Source: Nocardioides euryhalodurans (lineage in GTDB: Bacteria > Actinomycetota > Actinomycetes > Propionibacteriales > Nocardioidaceae). Taken from it: 64,000 nucleotides of DNA. The stretch covers positions 1,056,501 through 1,120,500 of the forward strand of contig NZ_CP038267.1 in assembly GCF_004564375.1 (NCBI RefSeq). The letters run 5' to 3'. A program made the position numbers and the translations under genes. Positions 1 to 9,407 of this stretch are shown piece after piece; positions within the stretch are counted from its first letter, which is position 1; every line of letters starts with the position of its first letter. The notes beneath the pieces were generated by a model. It saw nothing but the letters and a program-made list of their open reading frames with translations. It was not told where the DNA came from and ran no database searches.

Positions 1-400
1 GGGTGGCGACCCCGCGGTCCCAGCCCGTGCGCAACGACAGCATGGCGTCGAGCCGCTCGTGGGAGAACAGGATGGTCAGGACTCCGCGCCGCCGCGCCCA
101 GCGCGCCACCGGCAGCATCGTCGACTTGTCGGAGACCTCCAGCGAGGTCGGGGCGAACGCCTCGAGCACCTCGGCGACCCGCCACGGCTCGACGATCAGC
201 CGGTAGCCGCCCCCGACCTGCGGGGCGCGCAGCTGCACGACGTCGCCGTGGTCACCCGAGGTGCGCTCGTCGCGCCGTCCGGGGACGACCAGCAGCCGGG
301 CCGCGCCGGCCTCGACGTAGCCCTGTCCGAGTCGTTCGATCGCGGTCTTCATGCCGCCCGAGGCCGGCCCGACGAAGTTGGCCAGCTGTGCGACGCGCAC
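1..400 (-). CDS. GT4-family glycosyltransferase, C-terminus off the edge
   Basis: The reading frame starts at a GTG at 400 and runs off the left end, so only about 133 N-terminal residues are visible. It opens VRVAQLANFVGPASGGMKTA, the N-terminal Rossmann strand and glycine-rich loop typical of retaining GT-B (GT4) glycosyltransferases. A later stretch (LEVSDKSTMLPVARWARR, then LFSHERLDAML) fits the same fold. It starts one base after the stop of the upstream glycosyltransferase, so the two are almost certainly co-transcribed and may act on one glycolipid or polysaccharide. The donor and acceptor cannot be told, because the nucleotide-sugar site lies in the missing half. Confidence 0.75.
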   Translation of the reverse strand, partial: MRVAQLANFVGPASGGMKTAIERLGQGYVEAGAARLLVVPGRRDERTSGDHGDVVQLRAPQVGGGYRLIVEPWRVAEVLEAFAPTSLEVSDKSTMLPVARWARRRGVLTILFSHERLDAMLSLRTGWDRGVAT

Positions 401-401
401 G

Positions 402-1520
402 TCAGGCGATCGCCAGCCGGCGCTGGTCGAGGACCGCGCGGTAGTGCCGCTCGACCAAGTCCTCCACCACGATCGGCCAGGTCCGGTCCTGCACCTTTGC
501 GTGGGCTGCCGCCGCCATCCGGGACCGCAGGTCGGCGTCCCGCACGGCTGCGGTGACGGTCCGCCACAGGGAGAACCGGTCCTCGGGGTCGAACAGCAGG
601 CCCGTACGCCCGTGCTCGACGAGGTCCAGCGGCCCACCGGCGGCGGCCGCGACGACCGGCACGCCGCTGGCCTGCGCCTCCTGCACCGTCTGGCAGAACG
701 TCTCGGACGTCCCCGGGTGGACGAAGACGTCGAGGGACGCGAAGGCCGTGGCGAGGTGGGTGCCGCCGAGCTGGCCCGAGAAGTGGGCGCCCGGCAGGTG
801 ACGACCGAGCCACGAGCGCTCCGGGCCCTCACCGACGACGACCAGGCGGGTGCCGGGGATCCCGGCGATCTCGGCGAGCCGGCGGACCTGCTTCTCGGCG
901 GCCAGCCGCCCGACGTAGCCCACGAGCACGTCCCGCCCGTCGTGGGAGAGCGTCGCGTGGCGCTCCTGGTCGCGGCGCGAGGGGTCGAAGAGGTCGAGGG
1001 AGACGCCGCGGCGCCAGAGGTGGAGGTCGGGCACCCCGAGCGCGGCGAGCTGGCGGTAGGAGGAGTGGGACGGGACCAGGGTGCGGTCGGCCTTGCGGTG
1101 CAGCCGGCCGACCCAGCGGTCAAGCAGCACCTCGGCGCGGACGCCGTACTGCCGGGCGAAGCCGGCGATGTCGGTCTGGTAGACCGCGACCGTCGGCACC
1201 CCCAGCCGGCGTGCGGCCCGCAGCCCGGCCGCACCGACCACGATCGGCGAGGCGAGGTGCACCACGTCCGGCCCGAAGTCGGCCAGCGCCCGCTCCAGCG
1301 CCGCGTCGGGGAGCCCGAGCGGGAAGGCCCGGTAGCCCGGTAGCCCCACCGACCGCACCCGGGTCACCGGGATGCCGAGGTAGTGGTCGGGCCCGTGGCC
1401 CGGCGCGACGACGAGCGGCTGGTGACCCTGGCGGACCAGCTGCTCGGCGACGTGCCGTACAGAGTTGGCGACGCCGTTGACCTGCGGCAGGAACGACTCG
1501 GTGACGATCGCGACACGCAT
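402..1520 (-). CDS. GT4 glycosyltransferase, MgtA/PimB-like mannosyltransferase
   Basis: This 372-residue protein belongs to the GT-B fold family GT4. The N-terminus MRVAIVTESFLPQVNGVANS is nearly diagnostic of the actinobacterial GDP-mannose-dependent mannosyltransferase and sulfolipid-type group. The C-terminal half carries the donor-site signature GTSETFCQTVQEAQASGVPV with the E-x7-E pattern. Substrate is inferred only: probably a membrane-proximal lipid or trehalose acceptor. I chose the ATG at 1520, where the family usually begins; the frame is open 20 codons further upstream without similarity. The next glycosyltransferase follows after one base. meaB ends 70 bases upstream on the same strand. 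Confidence 0.85.
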   Translation of the reverse strand: MRVAIVTESFLPQVNGVANSVRHVAEQLVRQGHQPLVVAPGHGPDHYLGIPVTRVRSVGLPGYRAFPLGLPDAALERALADFGPDVVHLASPIVVGAAGLRAARRLGVPTVAVYQTDIAGFARQYGVRAEVLLDRWVGRLHRKADRTLVPSHSSYRQLAALGVPDLHLWRRGVSLDLFDPSRRDQERHATLSHDGRDVLVGYVGRLAAEKQVRRLAEIAGIPGTRLVVVGEGPERSWLGRHLPGAHFSGQLGGTHLATAFASLDVFVHPGTSETFCQTVQEAQASGVPVVAAAAGGPLDLVEHGRTGLLFDPEDRFSLWRTVTAAVRDADLRSRMAAAAHAKVQDRTWPIVVEDLVERHYRAVLDQRRLAIA

Positions 1521-1590
1521 GCCTGCACCGTCCAGCGCCGACATGTCCGGCAGGTGACGTGCGGGGGCGTGTCCTGCCAACCCCCGTGGT

Positions 1591-2556
1591 TCAGTCGGCG
1601 AAGGACTCCAGCAGCACGTCGGCGGCGGCGTAGGGGTCGCAGTCCCCCGCCACGACGGCGGCAGCCAGCTCGTCGAGCTCGCCCCGGCCGTGGACGTCGC
1701 CCCAGCGCGCCCGCAGCGCCGTCACCGCGATCGCCTCGATCTCGTCGCGCGCGCGGCTCGCGCGTCGGGCGGCCAGCTCCCCGGACTCGGCCAGCCACGC
1801 GTGGTGCCGGTCGATCTCGGCCACCACCTCGTCGAGACCCTCCGCCCGGGAGGCGACGGTCTTGACGATGGGCGGCGCCCAGGCGCCCTCCTGGCGCTCG
1901 GCCAGCGCGAGCATGGAGCGCAGCTCGCGACGGACCTGGTCGGCGCCGTCGCGGTCGGCCTTGTTGATGACGTAGACGTCGCCGATCTCGAGGATGCCCG
2001 CCTTTGCGGCCTGGATCCCGTCACCCATGCCCGGCGCCATGAGCACCAGGGTCGTGTCGGCCAGGCCGGCGATCTCGACCTCGCTCTGCCCGACCCCCAC
2101 CGTCTCGACGAGGATCACGTCGCACCCGGCGGCGTCGAGCACCCGCAACGCCTGCGGCGTGGTCCACGACAGGCCCCCGAGGTGTCCTCGCGAGGCCATC
2201 GAGCGGATGTAGACCTCGGGGTCCAGCGCGTGGTCCTGCATCCGCACCCGGTCGCCCAGCAGGGCGCCGCCCGAGAACGGGGAGGAGGGGTCGACGGCCA
2301 GGACCCCGACCCGCTTGCCGGCGCGGCGCAGCTCGCCGACCAGCGCGCTGGTCGAGGTGGACTTGCCGACGCCGGGCGGGCCCGTGATGCCGACGACCTG
2401 CGCGTCGCCGGCGTACGCCACCAGGCCCGCCATCACCTCGCGCAGCAGCGGCGACTCGTCCTCGACGAGCGAGATCAGCCGCGCCACGGCGCGCGGGTCA
2501 CCCGCGCGCGCCCTCTCGACCAGCTCCGGGACGTTGCCGGTGGACCTCCGACCCAC
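1591..2556 (-). CDS. meaB: methylmalonyl-CoA mutase-associated GTPase MeaB
   Basis: MeaB is a G3E P-loop GTPase that protects adenosylcobalamin mutases and gates cofactor delivery. The 321-residue protein shows the P-loop GPPGVGKS, the switch region DPSSPFSGGALLGDRVRM, the G3-like ETVGVGQSE and the base-recognition NKAD. The GTG at 2556 lies one base past the thiolase stop, and the length from there matches the family (about 325). A longer frame to 2634 would overlap the thiolase and is not preferred. The likely client here is the ethylmalonyl-CoA mutase-like enzyme at 38.2-40.2 kb. A methylmalonyl-CoA mutase elsewhere in the genome is also possible. Confidence 0.93.
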   Translation of the reverse strand: MGRRSTGNVPELVERARAGDPRAVARLISLVEDESPLLREVMAGLVAYAGDAQVVGITGPPGVGKSTSTSALVGELRRAGKRVGVLAVDPSSPFSGGALLGDRVRMQDHALDPEVYIRSMASRGHLGGLSWTTPQALRVLDAAGCDVILVETVGVGQSEVEIAGLADTTLVLMAPGMGDGIQAAKAGILEIGDVYVINKADRDGADQVRRELRSMLALAERQEGAWAPPIVKTVASRAEGLDEVVAEIDRHHAWLAESGELAARRASRARDEIEAIAVTALRARWGDVHGRGELDELAAAVVAGDCDPYAAADVLLESFAD

Positions 2557-2557
2557 C

Positions 2558-3754
2558 TCAGGCGGGGACGCGGATGATGAGGGCGTCGCCCTGGCCGCCG
2601 CCGCCGCAGAGCGCCGCGGCGCCGGTGCCACCACCGCGCCGCTGCAGCTCCAGGGCGAGGTGCAGGACGATCCGGGCGCCCGACATGCCGACCGGGTGGC
2701 CGAGGGCGATGGCGCCTCCGTTGACGTTGACGCGGTCCTGGTCGACGCCGAGCTGGCGGGCGGACTCGATACCGACCGCGGCGAAGGCCTCGTTGAGCTC
2801 GAACAGGTCGATGTCGGAGACCGCGATGCCGTCCTTGCCGGCGGCCTTCTCGATCGCCCGGGCAGGCTGCAGCTGCAGCGTCGAGTCGGGGCCGGCCACC
2901 TGGCCGTGGGCCCCGATCTCGGCGAGCCAGGTCAGGCCCAGCTCCTCGGCCCTGGCCTTGCTCATCACGACGACGGCGCAGGCGCCGTCGGAGATCTGCG
3001 AGGCGGAACCGGCGGTGATCGTGCCGTCCTTGGCGACCGGCCGGAGCCCGGCGAGCGACTCCACGGTCGTGTCGCCGCGGACGCCCTCGTCCTCGGCGAC
3101 GACCACGTCGCCCTTGCGCGTGCTGATGGTCACCGGGACGACCTCGTCGTCGAAGAGACCGTTCTTCCAGGCCAGCGACGCCCGCTGGTGGGACTGCGCG
3201 GCGAACGAGTCCTGCTCCTCGCGGGACAGGCCGGCGCCCGCGCTGTTGCAGCTCTCGGTCAGGTTGATCATGGCCTGGTCGGTCGCCTGGTCGTGGAGGG
3301 CGTCGTAGGCCATCGAGTCCACCAGCGCGGTGTTGCCGTACTTGAAGCCCTCGCGGGACCTGGGCAGCAGGTGGGGAGCGCGGGTCATCGACTCCATGCC
3401 GCCCGCCACGACGATGTCGTGCTCGCCGGCGCGGATCATCTGGTCGGCCATCGCGATCGCGTTGATGCCCGAGAGGCACACCTTGTTGATCGTGATCGAG
3501 GGCATGCTCATCGGCAGCCCGGCCGCGATGCCGGCGGTCCGGGCGGGGTTCTGGCCGGCACCGGCCAGGATCACCTGGCCCATGATCAGGTAGTCGACCT
3601 GGTCGGGCTGGACGCCCGCCTTCTCGAGGGCACCCTTGATCGCGACGCCGCCGAGCTCCGCGGCGGAGAGGTCCTTCAGGCCGCCCAGCAGCCGACCGAT
3701 GGGCGTACGCGCTCCGGCGACGATGACGCTGGTGGATCGAGCGGAGTCGGACAT
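2558..3754 (-). CDS. acetyl-CoA C-acetyltransferase (thiolase)
   Basis: This 398-residue thiolase condenses two acetyl-CoA to acetoacetyl-CoA or runs the reverse cleavage. It has the nucleophile region [18 protein letters not shown], the active-site histidine loop [18 protein letters not shown] and the C-terminal [11 protein letters not shown] containing the second catalytic cysteine. The ATG at 3754 is preceded by GAAAGG at good distance. meaB follows one base after its stop, so the two form an operon. It faces away from the epimerase gene, with about 137 bases between them. In Mycobacterium the syntenic gene is fadA4. Context (ccr, epimerase, B12 enzymes) suggests the biosynthetic direction at the head of the ethylmalonyl-CoA route. 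Confidence 0.92.
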   Translation of the reverse strand: MSDSARSTSVIVAGARTPIGRLLGGLKDLSAAELGGVAIKGALEKAGVQPDQVDYLIMGQVILAGAGQNPARTAGIAAGLPMSMPSITINKVCLSGINAIAMADQMIRAGEHDIVVAGGMESMTRAPHLLPRSREGFKYGNTALVDSMAYDALHDQATDQAMINLTESCNSAGAGLSREEQDSFAAQSHQRASLAWKNGLFDDEVVPVTISTRKGDVVVAEDEGVRGDTTVESLAGLRPVAKDGTITAGSASQISDGACAVVVMSKARAEELGLTWLAEIGAHGQVAGPDSTLQLQPARAIEKAAGKDGIAVSDIDLFELNEAFAAVGIESARQLGVDQDRVNVNGGAIALGHPVGMSGARIVLHLALELQRRGGGTGAAALCGGGGQGDALIIRVPA

Positions 3755-3891
3755 GGTGGTGCCTTTCGTCACGGCGGATGCCTGCTCCGGCCGACGATAC
3801 CCACCGCGCGGAGCACCCGGCAGGGCCCCCGTCGTGAGGAACACCTCACACCCCCTCGCGCCCGCGGCCCGGGACCCCTCACCATGTCCGC

Positions 3892-4350
3892 ATGAGCAGC
3901 GCACCCCTCGAGATCCCCAACCACCTCTTCACCGCGATCGACCACGTCGGCATCGCCGTGGCGGACCTGGACGAGGCGATCGCCTTCTACCGCGACACCT
4001 ACGGCATGCGGGTCGTCCACGAGGAGACCAACGAGGCGCAGGGGGTCCGCGAGGCGATGGTCGCCGTCGGCGACACCGACTCCTGCCTGCAGCTGCTCGC
4101 CCCCCTCACCCCCGAGTCGACGATCGCGAAGTTCCTCGACCGCTCTGGCCCCGGCCTGCAGCAGCTCGCCCTCCGCGTGACCGACGTCGAGCAGGTCGCC
4201 GCGATCCTCCGCGACCGTGGGCTGCGCCTGCTCTACGACGCCCCGCGGGGCGGGACGGCCGGCAGCCGGGTCAACTTCGTCCACCCCAAGGACGCCGGCG
4301 GCGTGCTGGTGGAGCTGGTCGAACCGGCCGGGGAGGCAGGCAGCCACTGA
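3892..4350 (+). CDS. mce: methylmalonyl-CoA/ethylmalonyl-CoA epimerase
   Basis: The 152-residue protein is a VOC (glyoxalase-fold) epimerase that interconverts the 2R and 2S forms of methylmalonyl-CoA; family members also handle ethylmalonyl-CoA. Visible metal-site elements are DHVGIAV (His) near the N-terminus, CLQLLAP (Gln) in the middle and LVELVEP (Glu) near the end. At the place of the usual second histidine the sequence reads [11 protein letters not shown], with glutamines. I recall similar residues in other actinobacterial members but could not check. It lies just upstream of ccr on the same strand, fitting a role between Ccr and the mutase. Confidence 0.9.
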   Translation: MSSAPLEIPNHLFTAIDHVGIAVADLDEAIAFYRDTYGMRVVHEETNEAQGVREAMVAVGDTDSCLQLLAPLTPESTIAKFLDRSGPGLQQLALRVTDVEQVAAILRDRGLRLLYDAPRGGTAGSRVNFVHPKDAGGVLVELVEPAGEAGSH

Positions 4351-4364
4351 CGCTCCGGACGGGA

Positions 4365-4429
4365 TCCGGCGCGGGCCGGAATGGGGTCCGTCACACCTGG
4401 CTGCGCCCGGCATTACCCGTCGGTATGTT
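4365..4429 (+). promoter_or_regulatory. possible weak terminator and ccr promoter region
   Basis: A short hairpin (TCCGGC/GCCGGA, 4365-4380) follows the epimerase. TACC-CGTC-GGTA, an inverted repeat at 4414-4425, overlaps a TATGTT hexamer (4424-4429) that could be the -10 element of ccr, 34 bases before its GTG. No -35 match is seen and the repeat arms are only four bases long, so an operator role is tentative. Confidence 0.25.
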
Positions 4430-4463
4430 CAGCCCACCACCCCCACCTGCCGAGGAGCGAGAC

Positions 4464-5804
4464 GTGCACAAGATCCTGGAAGCCATCCAGTCCGACGAGG
4501 CCAGCGCGGGCGACGTCGCCGCCCTCGAGCTCCCCGAGTCCTACCGCGCCGCCTTCGTGTCGAAGGACGAGGTCGACATGTTCGAGGGCCTCTCCAGCCG
4601 TGACAAGGACCCGCGCCAGAGCCTCCACGTCGACGAGGTCGCGATGCCCGAGCTCGGCCCGGGCGAGGCGGTCGTGGCCGTGATGGCCTCGGCCATCAAC
4701 TACAACACCGTGTGGACCTCGATCTTCGAGCCGGTCTCCACCTTCGGCTTCCTCGAGCGGTACGGGCGGCTCTCGGAGCTGACCAGGCGTCACGACCTGC
4801 CCTACCACGTGGTGGGCTCCGACCTGGCGGGCGTCGTGCTCCGCACCGGGCCCGGCGTGACCAAGTGGAAGCCGGGCGACCGGGTGGTGGCCCACTGCCT
4901 GTCGGTGGAGCTCGAGGGTCCCGACGGGCACAACGACACGATGCTCGACACCGAGCAGCGGATCTGGGGCTTCGAGACCAACTTCGGCGGCCTGGCCGAC
5001 GTGGCGCTGGTCAAGGCCAACCAGCTGATGCCCAAGCCCGAGCACCTCACCTGGGAGGAGGCCGCCTCCCCCGGCCTCGTCAACTGCACGGCCTACCGCC
5101 AGCTGGTCAGCAAGAACGGCGGCGACATGAAGCAGGGAGACAACGTCCTGATCTGGGGCGCCTCCGGCGGCCTCGGCGGCTTCGCCACGCAGTACGCCCT
5201 CAACGGTGGCGCGACGCCCGTGTGCGTGGTCTCGAACGAGGAGAAGGAGAAGATCGCGCGCTCGATGGGCGCCGAGCTGATCATCAACCGCTCCGCCGAG
5301 GACTACCGGTTCTGGAACGAGGAGGGAACCCAGCAGGACCCGAAGGAGTGGAAGCGGCTCGGCGCGAGGATCCGCGAGCTCACCGGCGGCGAGGACATCG
5401 ACATCGTCTTCGAGCACCCCGGCCGCGAGACCTTCGGCGCCAGCGTCTTCGTCACCCGCAAGGGCGGCACCATCACCACCTGCGCCTCGACCAGCGGCTA
5501 CATGCACGAGTACGACAACCGCTACCTGTGGATGAACCTCAAGCGGATCATCTCCTCCCACTTCGCCAACTACCGTGAGTCGTGGGAGGCGAACCGGCTG
5601 ATCGCCAAGGGCAAGATCCACCCGACCCTCTCGCGCACCTACCCGCTCGCCGAGGTCGGCCAGGCCGCGCTCGACGTCCACCACAACGCCCACCAGGGCA
5701 AGGTGGGGGTGCTCTGCCTGGCTCCCGAGGAGGGCCTCGGGGTGCGCGACGAGGAGATGCGCGCCACCCATCTCGAGGCGATCAACCGGTTCCGCGGCGT
5801 GTGA
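4464..5804 (+). CDS. ccr: crotonyl-CoA carboxylase/reductase
   Basis: Ccr carboxylates crotonyl-CoA reductively with NADPH and CO2 to give (2S)-ethylmalonyl-CoA, the defining step of the ethylmalonyl-CoA pathway and a source of polyketide extender units. The 446-residue medium-chain dehydrogenase/reductase has the Rossmann loop WGASGGLGGFA. The CO2-pocket residues described for the Kitasatospora enzyme are present: Asn81 (INYN), Phe170-Glu171 (WGFETNF) and a histidine in SSHFANY, which I count as residue 366. The start is the GTG at 4464 behind a clear GAGGAG. The frame is open far upstream, but that part overlaps the epimerase gene and is not coding. Identity is very secure. Confidence 0.96.
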   Translation: MHKILEAIQSDEASAGDVAALELPESYRAAFVSKDEVDMFEGLSSRDKDPRQSLHVDEVAMPELGPGEAVVAVMASAINYNTVWTSIFEPVSTFGFLERYGRLSELTRRHDLPYHVVGSDLAGVVLRTGPGVTKWKPGDRVVAHCLSVELEGPDGHNDTMLDTEQRIWGFETNFGGLADVALVKANQLMPKPEHLTWEEAASPGLVNCTAYRQLVSKNGGDMKQGDNVLIWGASGGLGGFATQYALNGGATPVCVVSNEEKEKIARSMGAELIINRSAEDYRFWNEEGTQQDPKEWKRLGARIRELTGGEDIDIVFEHPGRETFGASVFVTRKGGTITTCASTSGYMHEYDNRYLWMNLKRIISSHFANYRESWEANRLIAKGKIHPTLSRTYPLAEVGQAALDVHHNAHQGKVGVLCLAPEEGLGVRDEEMRATHLEAINRFRGV

Positions 5805-5817
5805 GCAGAATTTCCCC

Positions 5818-5866
5818 GTGTCGACCAGCGGGCCGGGGTGGGATGCCGGGCCCGGATCAGCGACAC
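5818..5866 (+). terminator. candidate terminator after ccr
   Basis: An interrupted inverted repeat begins 14 bases after the ccr stop. The outer arms are GTGTCG (5818-5823) and CGACAC (5861-5866), the inner arms CGGGCC (5829-5834) and GGCCCG (5849-5854). There is no T-run, as is usual in high-GC actinobacteria. It would separate ccr from the coiled-coil gene. Confidence 0.45.
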
Positions 5867-5912
5867 TGGCCATCACACACCCATTTCACCCCCGGGAAGA
5901 GGAAGTGCGTCC

Positions 5913-7178
5913 ATGAGTGACAGCGGTCTGTCCATCTTCGACGACGACGAGCCGGACACCGGATCCGACGCCGGCGAGCGCAAGGGCCGACCCGACAGCG
6001 ACGCCACGCAGGTGATGCCGGCGGTCAGCGACAAGAAGCCCGCGCCGCAGCCTGCGGACGACGCCTCGGAGCGGACCCAGAAGGTCCCGGTCGTGCCGCC
6101 GGCGGCGGCCCCCCGACCCGCCCCGCAGGTGCGCCAGCCGGCGAGCCCCACCACGCCCGGACGCGCCGCCCCGGCGCCCGCTGCGGCAGCGGCGTTCCCG
6201 ACCGTGCGGCGCGGCGGCTACGACAAGGACGCGGTCGACGCCCGGTTCAAGCAGCTCGCGGGCGAGAAGTCCGGGCTGTCGAGCAGCCTCACCGAGTCCG
6301 AGAAGCGGGTGCTCGAGCTGGAGTCCCAGCTGGAGGACACCCGCCGGCAGCTCGAGGAGAACCTCAACCCCTCCTATGCCGGCCTCGGCGGCCGGGCCTC
6401 CGCGATGCTGCGACTGGCCGAGGAGGAGGCGGCCGACGTACGCACGGCCGCGCAGCGGGACGCCGCGGAGATCCGGGAGCAGGCCGCCCGCGACGCCGAC
6501 GCCATGCGCGCCGACGCCAACCGCGAGGCCGAGGACGTGCGGCTGGTGCAGCTCAAGGAGATCGAGGAGTCGCGGACCCGCCTGGTCGAGGACGCCGAGC
6601 GCGAGCGCGAGCTGGCCCGCACCGAGGCGGAGGACACCCTGGCCTCGGCGCGGCGCGAGGCCGATCAGCTGCGCCTGGCCTCCCAGCAGGAGACCAACGA
6701 CATGAAGACCAGCGCCAAGCGGGAGGCCGAGGCCGCGCGCGCCGCCGCCGACCGCGAGGTGCAGGAGGCCCGCAGGGCGCTCGCCGTGGAGAAGGAACGG
6801 CTGGCCAAGGAGGCCGCCGAGCACCACAGCAACGCCACGGCCGAGACCCAGCGGCTGGTGACGGAGTCCGAGGAGCGCGCCTCCGCCGCCGAGCAGCGCG
6901 CCCGCGAGGCGATCAAGCAGGCCACCGAGCACCGCCAGCAGGCCCAGTCCGAGGCCGAGGCGACCCTCACCCGCGCGCGCCGCGAGGCCGAGCAGATCGT
7001 GGCGTCCGCGCGTAGCCAGGCCGACTCGATCACTGCCAGCGGCAACGCCGAGGCCGACCGCGAGCTGGCAGCGGTCAAGGCCGAGGTCGACCGGATGCAG
7101 AAGCGCCGCGACGCCATCGCCGCCCAGCTCACCTCGCTGCGTGACGTGGTCGCCGGCTTCGGCGACGACGACAAGTAG
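5913..7178 (+). CDS. Scy/FilP/DivIVA-like coiled-coil protein
   Basis: This 421-residue acidic protein has a Pro/Ala-rich disordered head (about residues 1-95), a short conserved element VRRGGYDKDAVDARFKQLAGEK and then one long coiled coil to the end. That coil is rich in Glu, Ala and Arg with few breaks. The conserved element resembles the DivIVA N-terminal motif, and the rod resembles Streptomyces Scy and FilP, which organise growth at cell poles. In Streptomyces those genes also neighbour the methylmalonyl-CoA epimerase gene, which supports the assignment. A purine-rich site precedes the ATG at 5913. A structural role at poles or septa is inferred. Confidence 0.75.
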   Translation: MSDSGLSIFDDDEPDTGSDAGERKGRPDSDATQVMPAVSDKKPAPQPADDASERTQKVPVVPPAAAPRPAPQVRQPASPTTPGRAAPAPAAAAAFPTVRRGGYDKDAVDARFKQLAGEKSGLSSSLTESEKRVLELESQLEDTRRQLEENLNPSYAGLGGRASAMLRLAEEEAADVRTAAQRDAAEIREQAARDADAMRADANREAEDVRLVQLKEIEESRTRLVEDAERERELARTEAEDTLASARREADQLRLASQQETNDMKTSAKREAEAARAAADREVQEARRALAVEKERLAKEAAEHHSNATAETQRLVTESEERASAAEQRAREAIKQATEHRQQAQSEAEATLTRARREAEQIVASARSQADSITASGNAEADRELAAVKAEVDRMQKRRDAIAAQLTSLRDVVAGFGDDDK

Positions 7179-7183
7179 CCCGC

Positions 7184-8470
7184 ATGGGCTGGCTGGACCG
7201 GTTCCGCAGCTCCTCCGAGGTTCGTCAGGCCGCCCGCGCCGAGCGGGCGGCCGACGTCGCGCAGCAGGCCGCCGAGCAGGCCGACTCCTCCGCCGAGCAG
7301 GCGACGGTCGCGGCCGAGCAGGCGGAGCAGGCGGCCGAGTCCTCGGCGGAGTCGGCCGAGCGCGTCGACAACGCGACCGACCTGGTCGCCGAGAGCCCGG
7401 TCCCGCCTGCGACCACCGGCCGGGGCTTCCGCCCGCCCAGCCTGTTGCGGCACTCGGCGTTCTCGATCGGTTTCACCGGCGCCCTCGGCGCGCTGGTCGC
7501 CCTCTTCCTCAGCCAGCAGCTGCTCTCGATCTCCTCGATCCTGACGCTGCTGGTGCTCTCCCTCTTCCTCGCGATCGGGCTGAATCCGCTCGTCGAGTGG
7601 TTCATGAGGCGCGGGGCACGCCGCGGCGTCGCGGTCTTCGTGGTGCTGACCATGGTGCTGACGCTGTTCGCGCTGTTCGTCGTCGCGGTGGTTCCCGTGA
7701 TCAGCGACCAGGTCGCGCTGATCACCGAGAACGCCCCGCGCTGGATCCGGGAGCTGCAGGCCAACTCGCTGGTGCAGCGCATCGACGAGCGCTTCGACGT
7801 CTTCACCAAGGTCGAGGAGTACGTCAGCAACGGCGACTTCGGTGAGCAGGCCTTCGGCGGGGCCGTCGGCGTCGGCCTGGCGGTGCTCTCCGCGCTCGCC
7901 AACAGCGTCATCGTGCTGGTGCTGATGATCTACTTCCTGTCCTCGTTGCCCAGCATCAAGCACGCGGGCTACAGCCTCGCCCCCGCCTCGCGCCGTCCGC
8001 GGGTCAGCGAGCTCGGCGACAAGATCATCCGCTCGACCGGCGCCTACGTCGCCGGCGCCTTCGTCGTCGCGGTCTGCGCGGGCCTGACCACCCTGGTCTT
8101 CACGTTCTTCGTCGGCCTCGGCGACTACTCCTTCGCGCTGGCCTTCATCGTCGGACTGCTGAGCCTGATCCCGGTGGTCGGCTCCGTGATCTCGGCGGTC
8201 CTGATCACCGCCCTCGGGCTCACGGTCTCGCCCACCATCGCGATCATCTGCCTGGCCTACTACCTCGCGTACCAGCAGCTCGAGGCGTACGTCATCTACC
8301 CGCGGATCATGGCGCGCTCGGTCGAGGTGCCGGGCGCCGTGACGGTGATCGCCGCGCTCGTGGGCGGCGGGCTGATGGGCGTCATCGGGGCGGTGCTCGC
8401 CGTCCCGACCGCGGCGGCACTGCTGCTGCTGCACCGCGAGGTGTTCCTCACGCGGCAGGACGCGCGGTAG
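7184..8470 (+). CDS. AI-2E family (PerM-like) membrane protein
   Basis: The 428-residue protein has an N-terminal cytosolic segment (to about residue 75) rich in Ala, Glu and Gln heptads that is probably a coiled coil, then about eight hydrophobic segments. It includes the family stretch IVGLLSLIPVVGSVISAVLI and the C-terminal VGGGLMGVIGAVLAVPTAAAL. The family (UPF0118/AI-2E exporter) covers transporters with varied or unknown cargo, so no substrate is assigned. It starts five bases after the coiled-coil gene and is likely co-transcribed with it. Its own coiled-coil head could contact that neighbour, which is speculation. Its end overlaps the convergent EamA gene by 23 bases. Confidence 0.85.
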   Translation: MGWLDRFRSSSEVRQAARAERAADVAQQAAEQADSSAEQATVAAEQAEQAAESSAESAERVDNATDLVAESPVPPATTGRGFRPPSLLRHSAFSIGFTGALGALVALFLSQQLLSISSILTLLVLSLFLAIGLNPLVEWFMRRGARRGVAVFVVLTMVLTLFALFVVAVVPVISDQVALITENAPRWIRELQANSLVQRIDERFDVFTKVEEYVSNGDFGEQAFGGAVGVGLAVLSALANSVIVLVLMIYFLSSLPSIKHAGYSLAPASRRPRVSELGDKIIRSTGAYVAGAFVVAVCAGLTTLVFTFFVGLGDYSFALAFIVGLLSLIPVVGSVISAVLITALGLTVSPTIAIICLAYYLAYQQLEAYVIYPRIMARSVEVPGAVTVIAALVGGGLMGVIGAVLAVPTAAALLLLHREVFLTRQDAR

Positions 8471-9407
8471 GCCGCTCCCCCAGCTTGACCAGCACCACGC
8501 CGGCGAGCACCAGCGCGCCACCGAGGACCTGGACCGACCGCGGCAGCTCGCCGAGCAGGAGCCACGCGAAGACCAGGGCGAAGAGGACCTCGACCAGCGC
8601 CACGAACGACGCCAGCCGTGAACCGAGCCGGCGCGAGGCCGCGATGCCGGTCGTGTAGGACACCGCGGCAGTCACCACCCCGAGGGCGAGCGCCGCTGCC
8701 CACCACGGCACCTCCGTGCCGTCGTACGACGCCGGCGCGGTCGACCACGCCATGTCCAGCAGCCCGACCGCACCGAGGCCGAGCAGCGCCGCCCCGCCGA
8801 CGACCATGCCGGCGGCGGCCAGCACGAGCGGCGGCAGTCCGTTGCCCTCCTGCGCGGAGAGGATGAAGTACGTCGCCACGCCGATCATCGCCAGCAGTCC
8901 CCACATCACGCCGACCGGGTCCAGGCCACCGCCGGACACGACGTCGAGGACCAGCACCAGTCCCCCGCCCGCGACCAGGCAGCCCAGCGTGGTCAGCACG
9001 CCCGGCCGTTGGCCGTAGCGCAGCCACAGCCAGCCGATGACCGCCACCGGAGCGGTGTACTCGATGAGCAGCGCGACACCGACCTGCAGGTGCTCGACCG
9101 CGCTGAAGTAGGCGAACTGGCAGCCGGCGACGGAGACGACCCCGTAGGCCACCACCAGGCGCGCGTTGCGCCGCAGCAGGTGCCACCGGCCGCGCAGGGC
9201 CACCAGCGCCGGGACCACCAGCACCGCGGCCGCGACCACGATCCGGGCCGTGACGGCCGCCGCGGGGCTCCAGCCCTCGACCAGCAGCCCCTTGGCGAGG
9301 GTGCCCGAGAGCCCGAACGACATCGCGGAGACGAGCGCGAAGGCCAGACCCGTGCCGAACCGGGACGCGGGCGGCGCGACCGGAGCGTCATGAGTCACTG
9401 TCGTCAT
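8448..9407 (-). CDS. EamA/DMT-family exporter
   Basis: The 319-residue protein has ten hydrophobic segments in two halves of five, the duplicated EamA design (for example LVSAMSFGLSGTLAKGLL in the first half and ALALGVVTAAVSYTTGIAA in the second). Members export amino acids, purines or drugs; the cargo here is unknown. I chose the ATG at 9407, which gives a short cytosolic lead before the first helix. The gene is divergent from the CGNR-type regulator with 39 bases between starts. That arrangement suggests the regulator controls the exporter. Its tail overlaps the end of the AI-2E gene by 23 bases, convergent. Confidence 0.85.
   Translation of the reverse strand: MTTVTHDAPVAPPASRFGTGLAFALVSAMSFGLSGTLAKGLLVEGWSPAAAVTARIVVAAAVLVVPALVALRGRWHLLRRNARLVVAYGVVSVAGCQFAYFSAVEHLQVGVALLIEYTAPVAVIGWLWLRYGQRPGVLTTLGCLVAGGGLVLVLDVVSGGGLDPVGVMWGLLAMIGVATYFILSAQEGNGLPPLVLAAAGMVVGGAALLGLGAVGLLDMAWSTAPASYDGTEVPWWAAALALGVVTAAVSYTTGIAASRRLGSRLASFVALVEVLFALVFAWLLLGELPRSVQVLGGALVLAGVVLVKLGERPTARPAA

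Noticed and set aside
4414..4425. TACC-CGTC-GGTA as a TetR-type fatty-acid operator before ccr
   Set aside because: The arms are only four bases and the flanks do not extend the symmetry. It is listed only as a weak regulatory possibility.
3636..4463. Long in-frame extension upstream of ccr
   Set aside because: It overlaps the thiolase start and the whole epimerase gene. The GTG at 4464 has a clear ribosome site and gives the family length.
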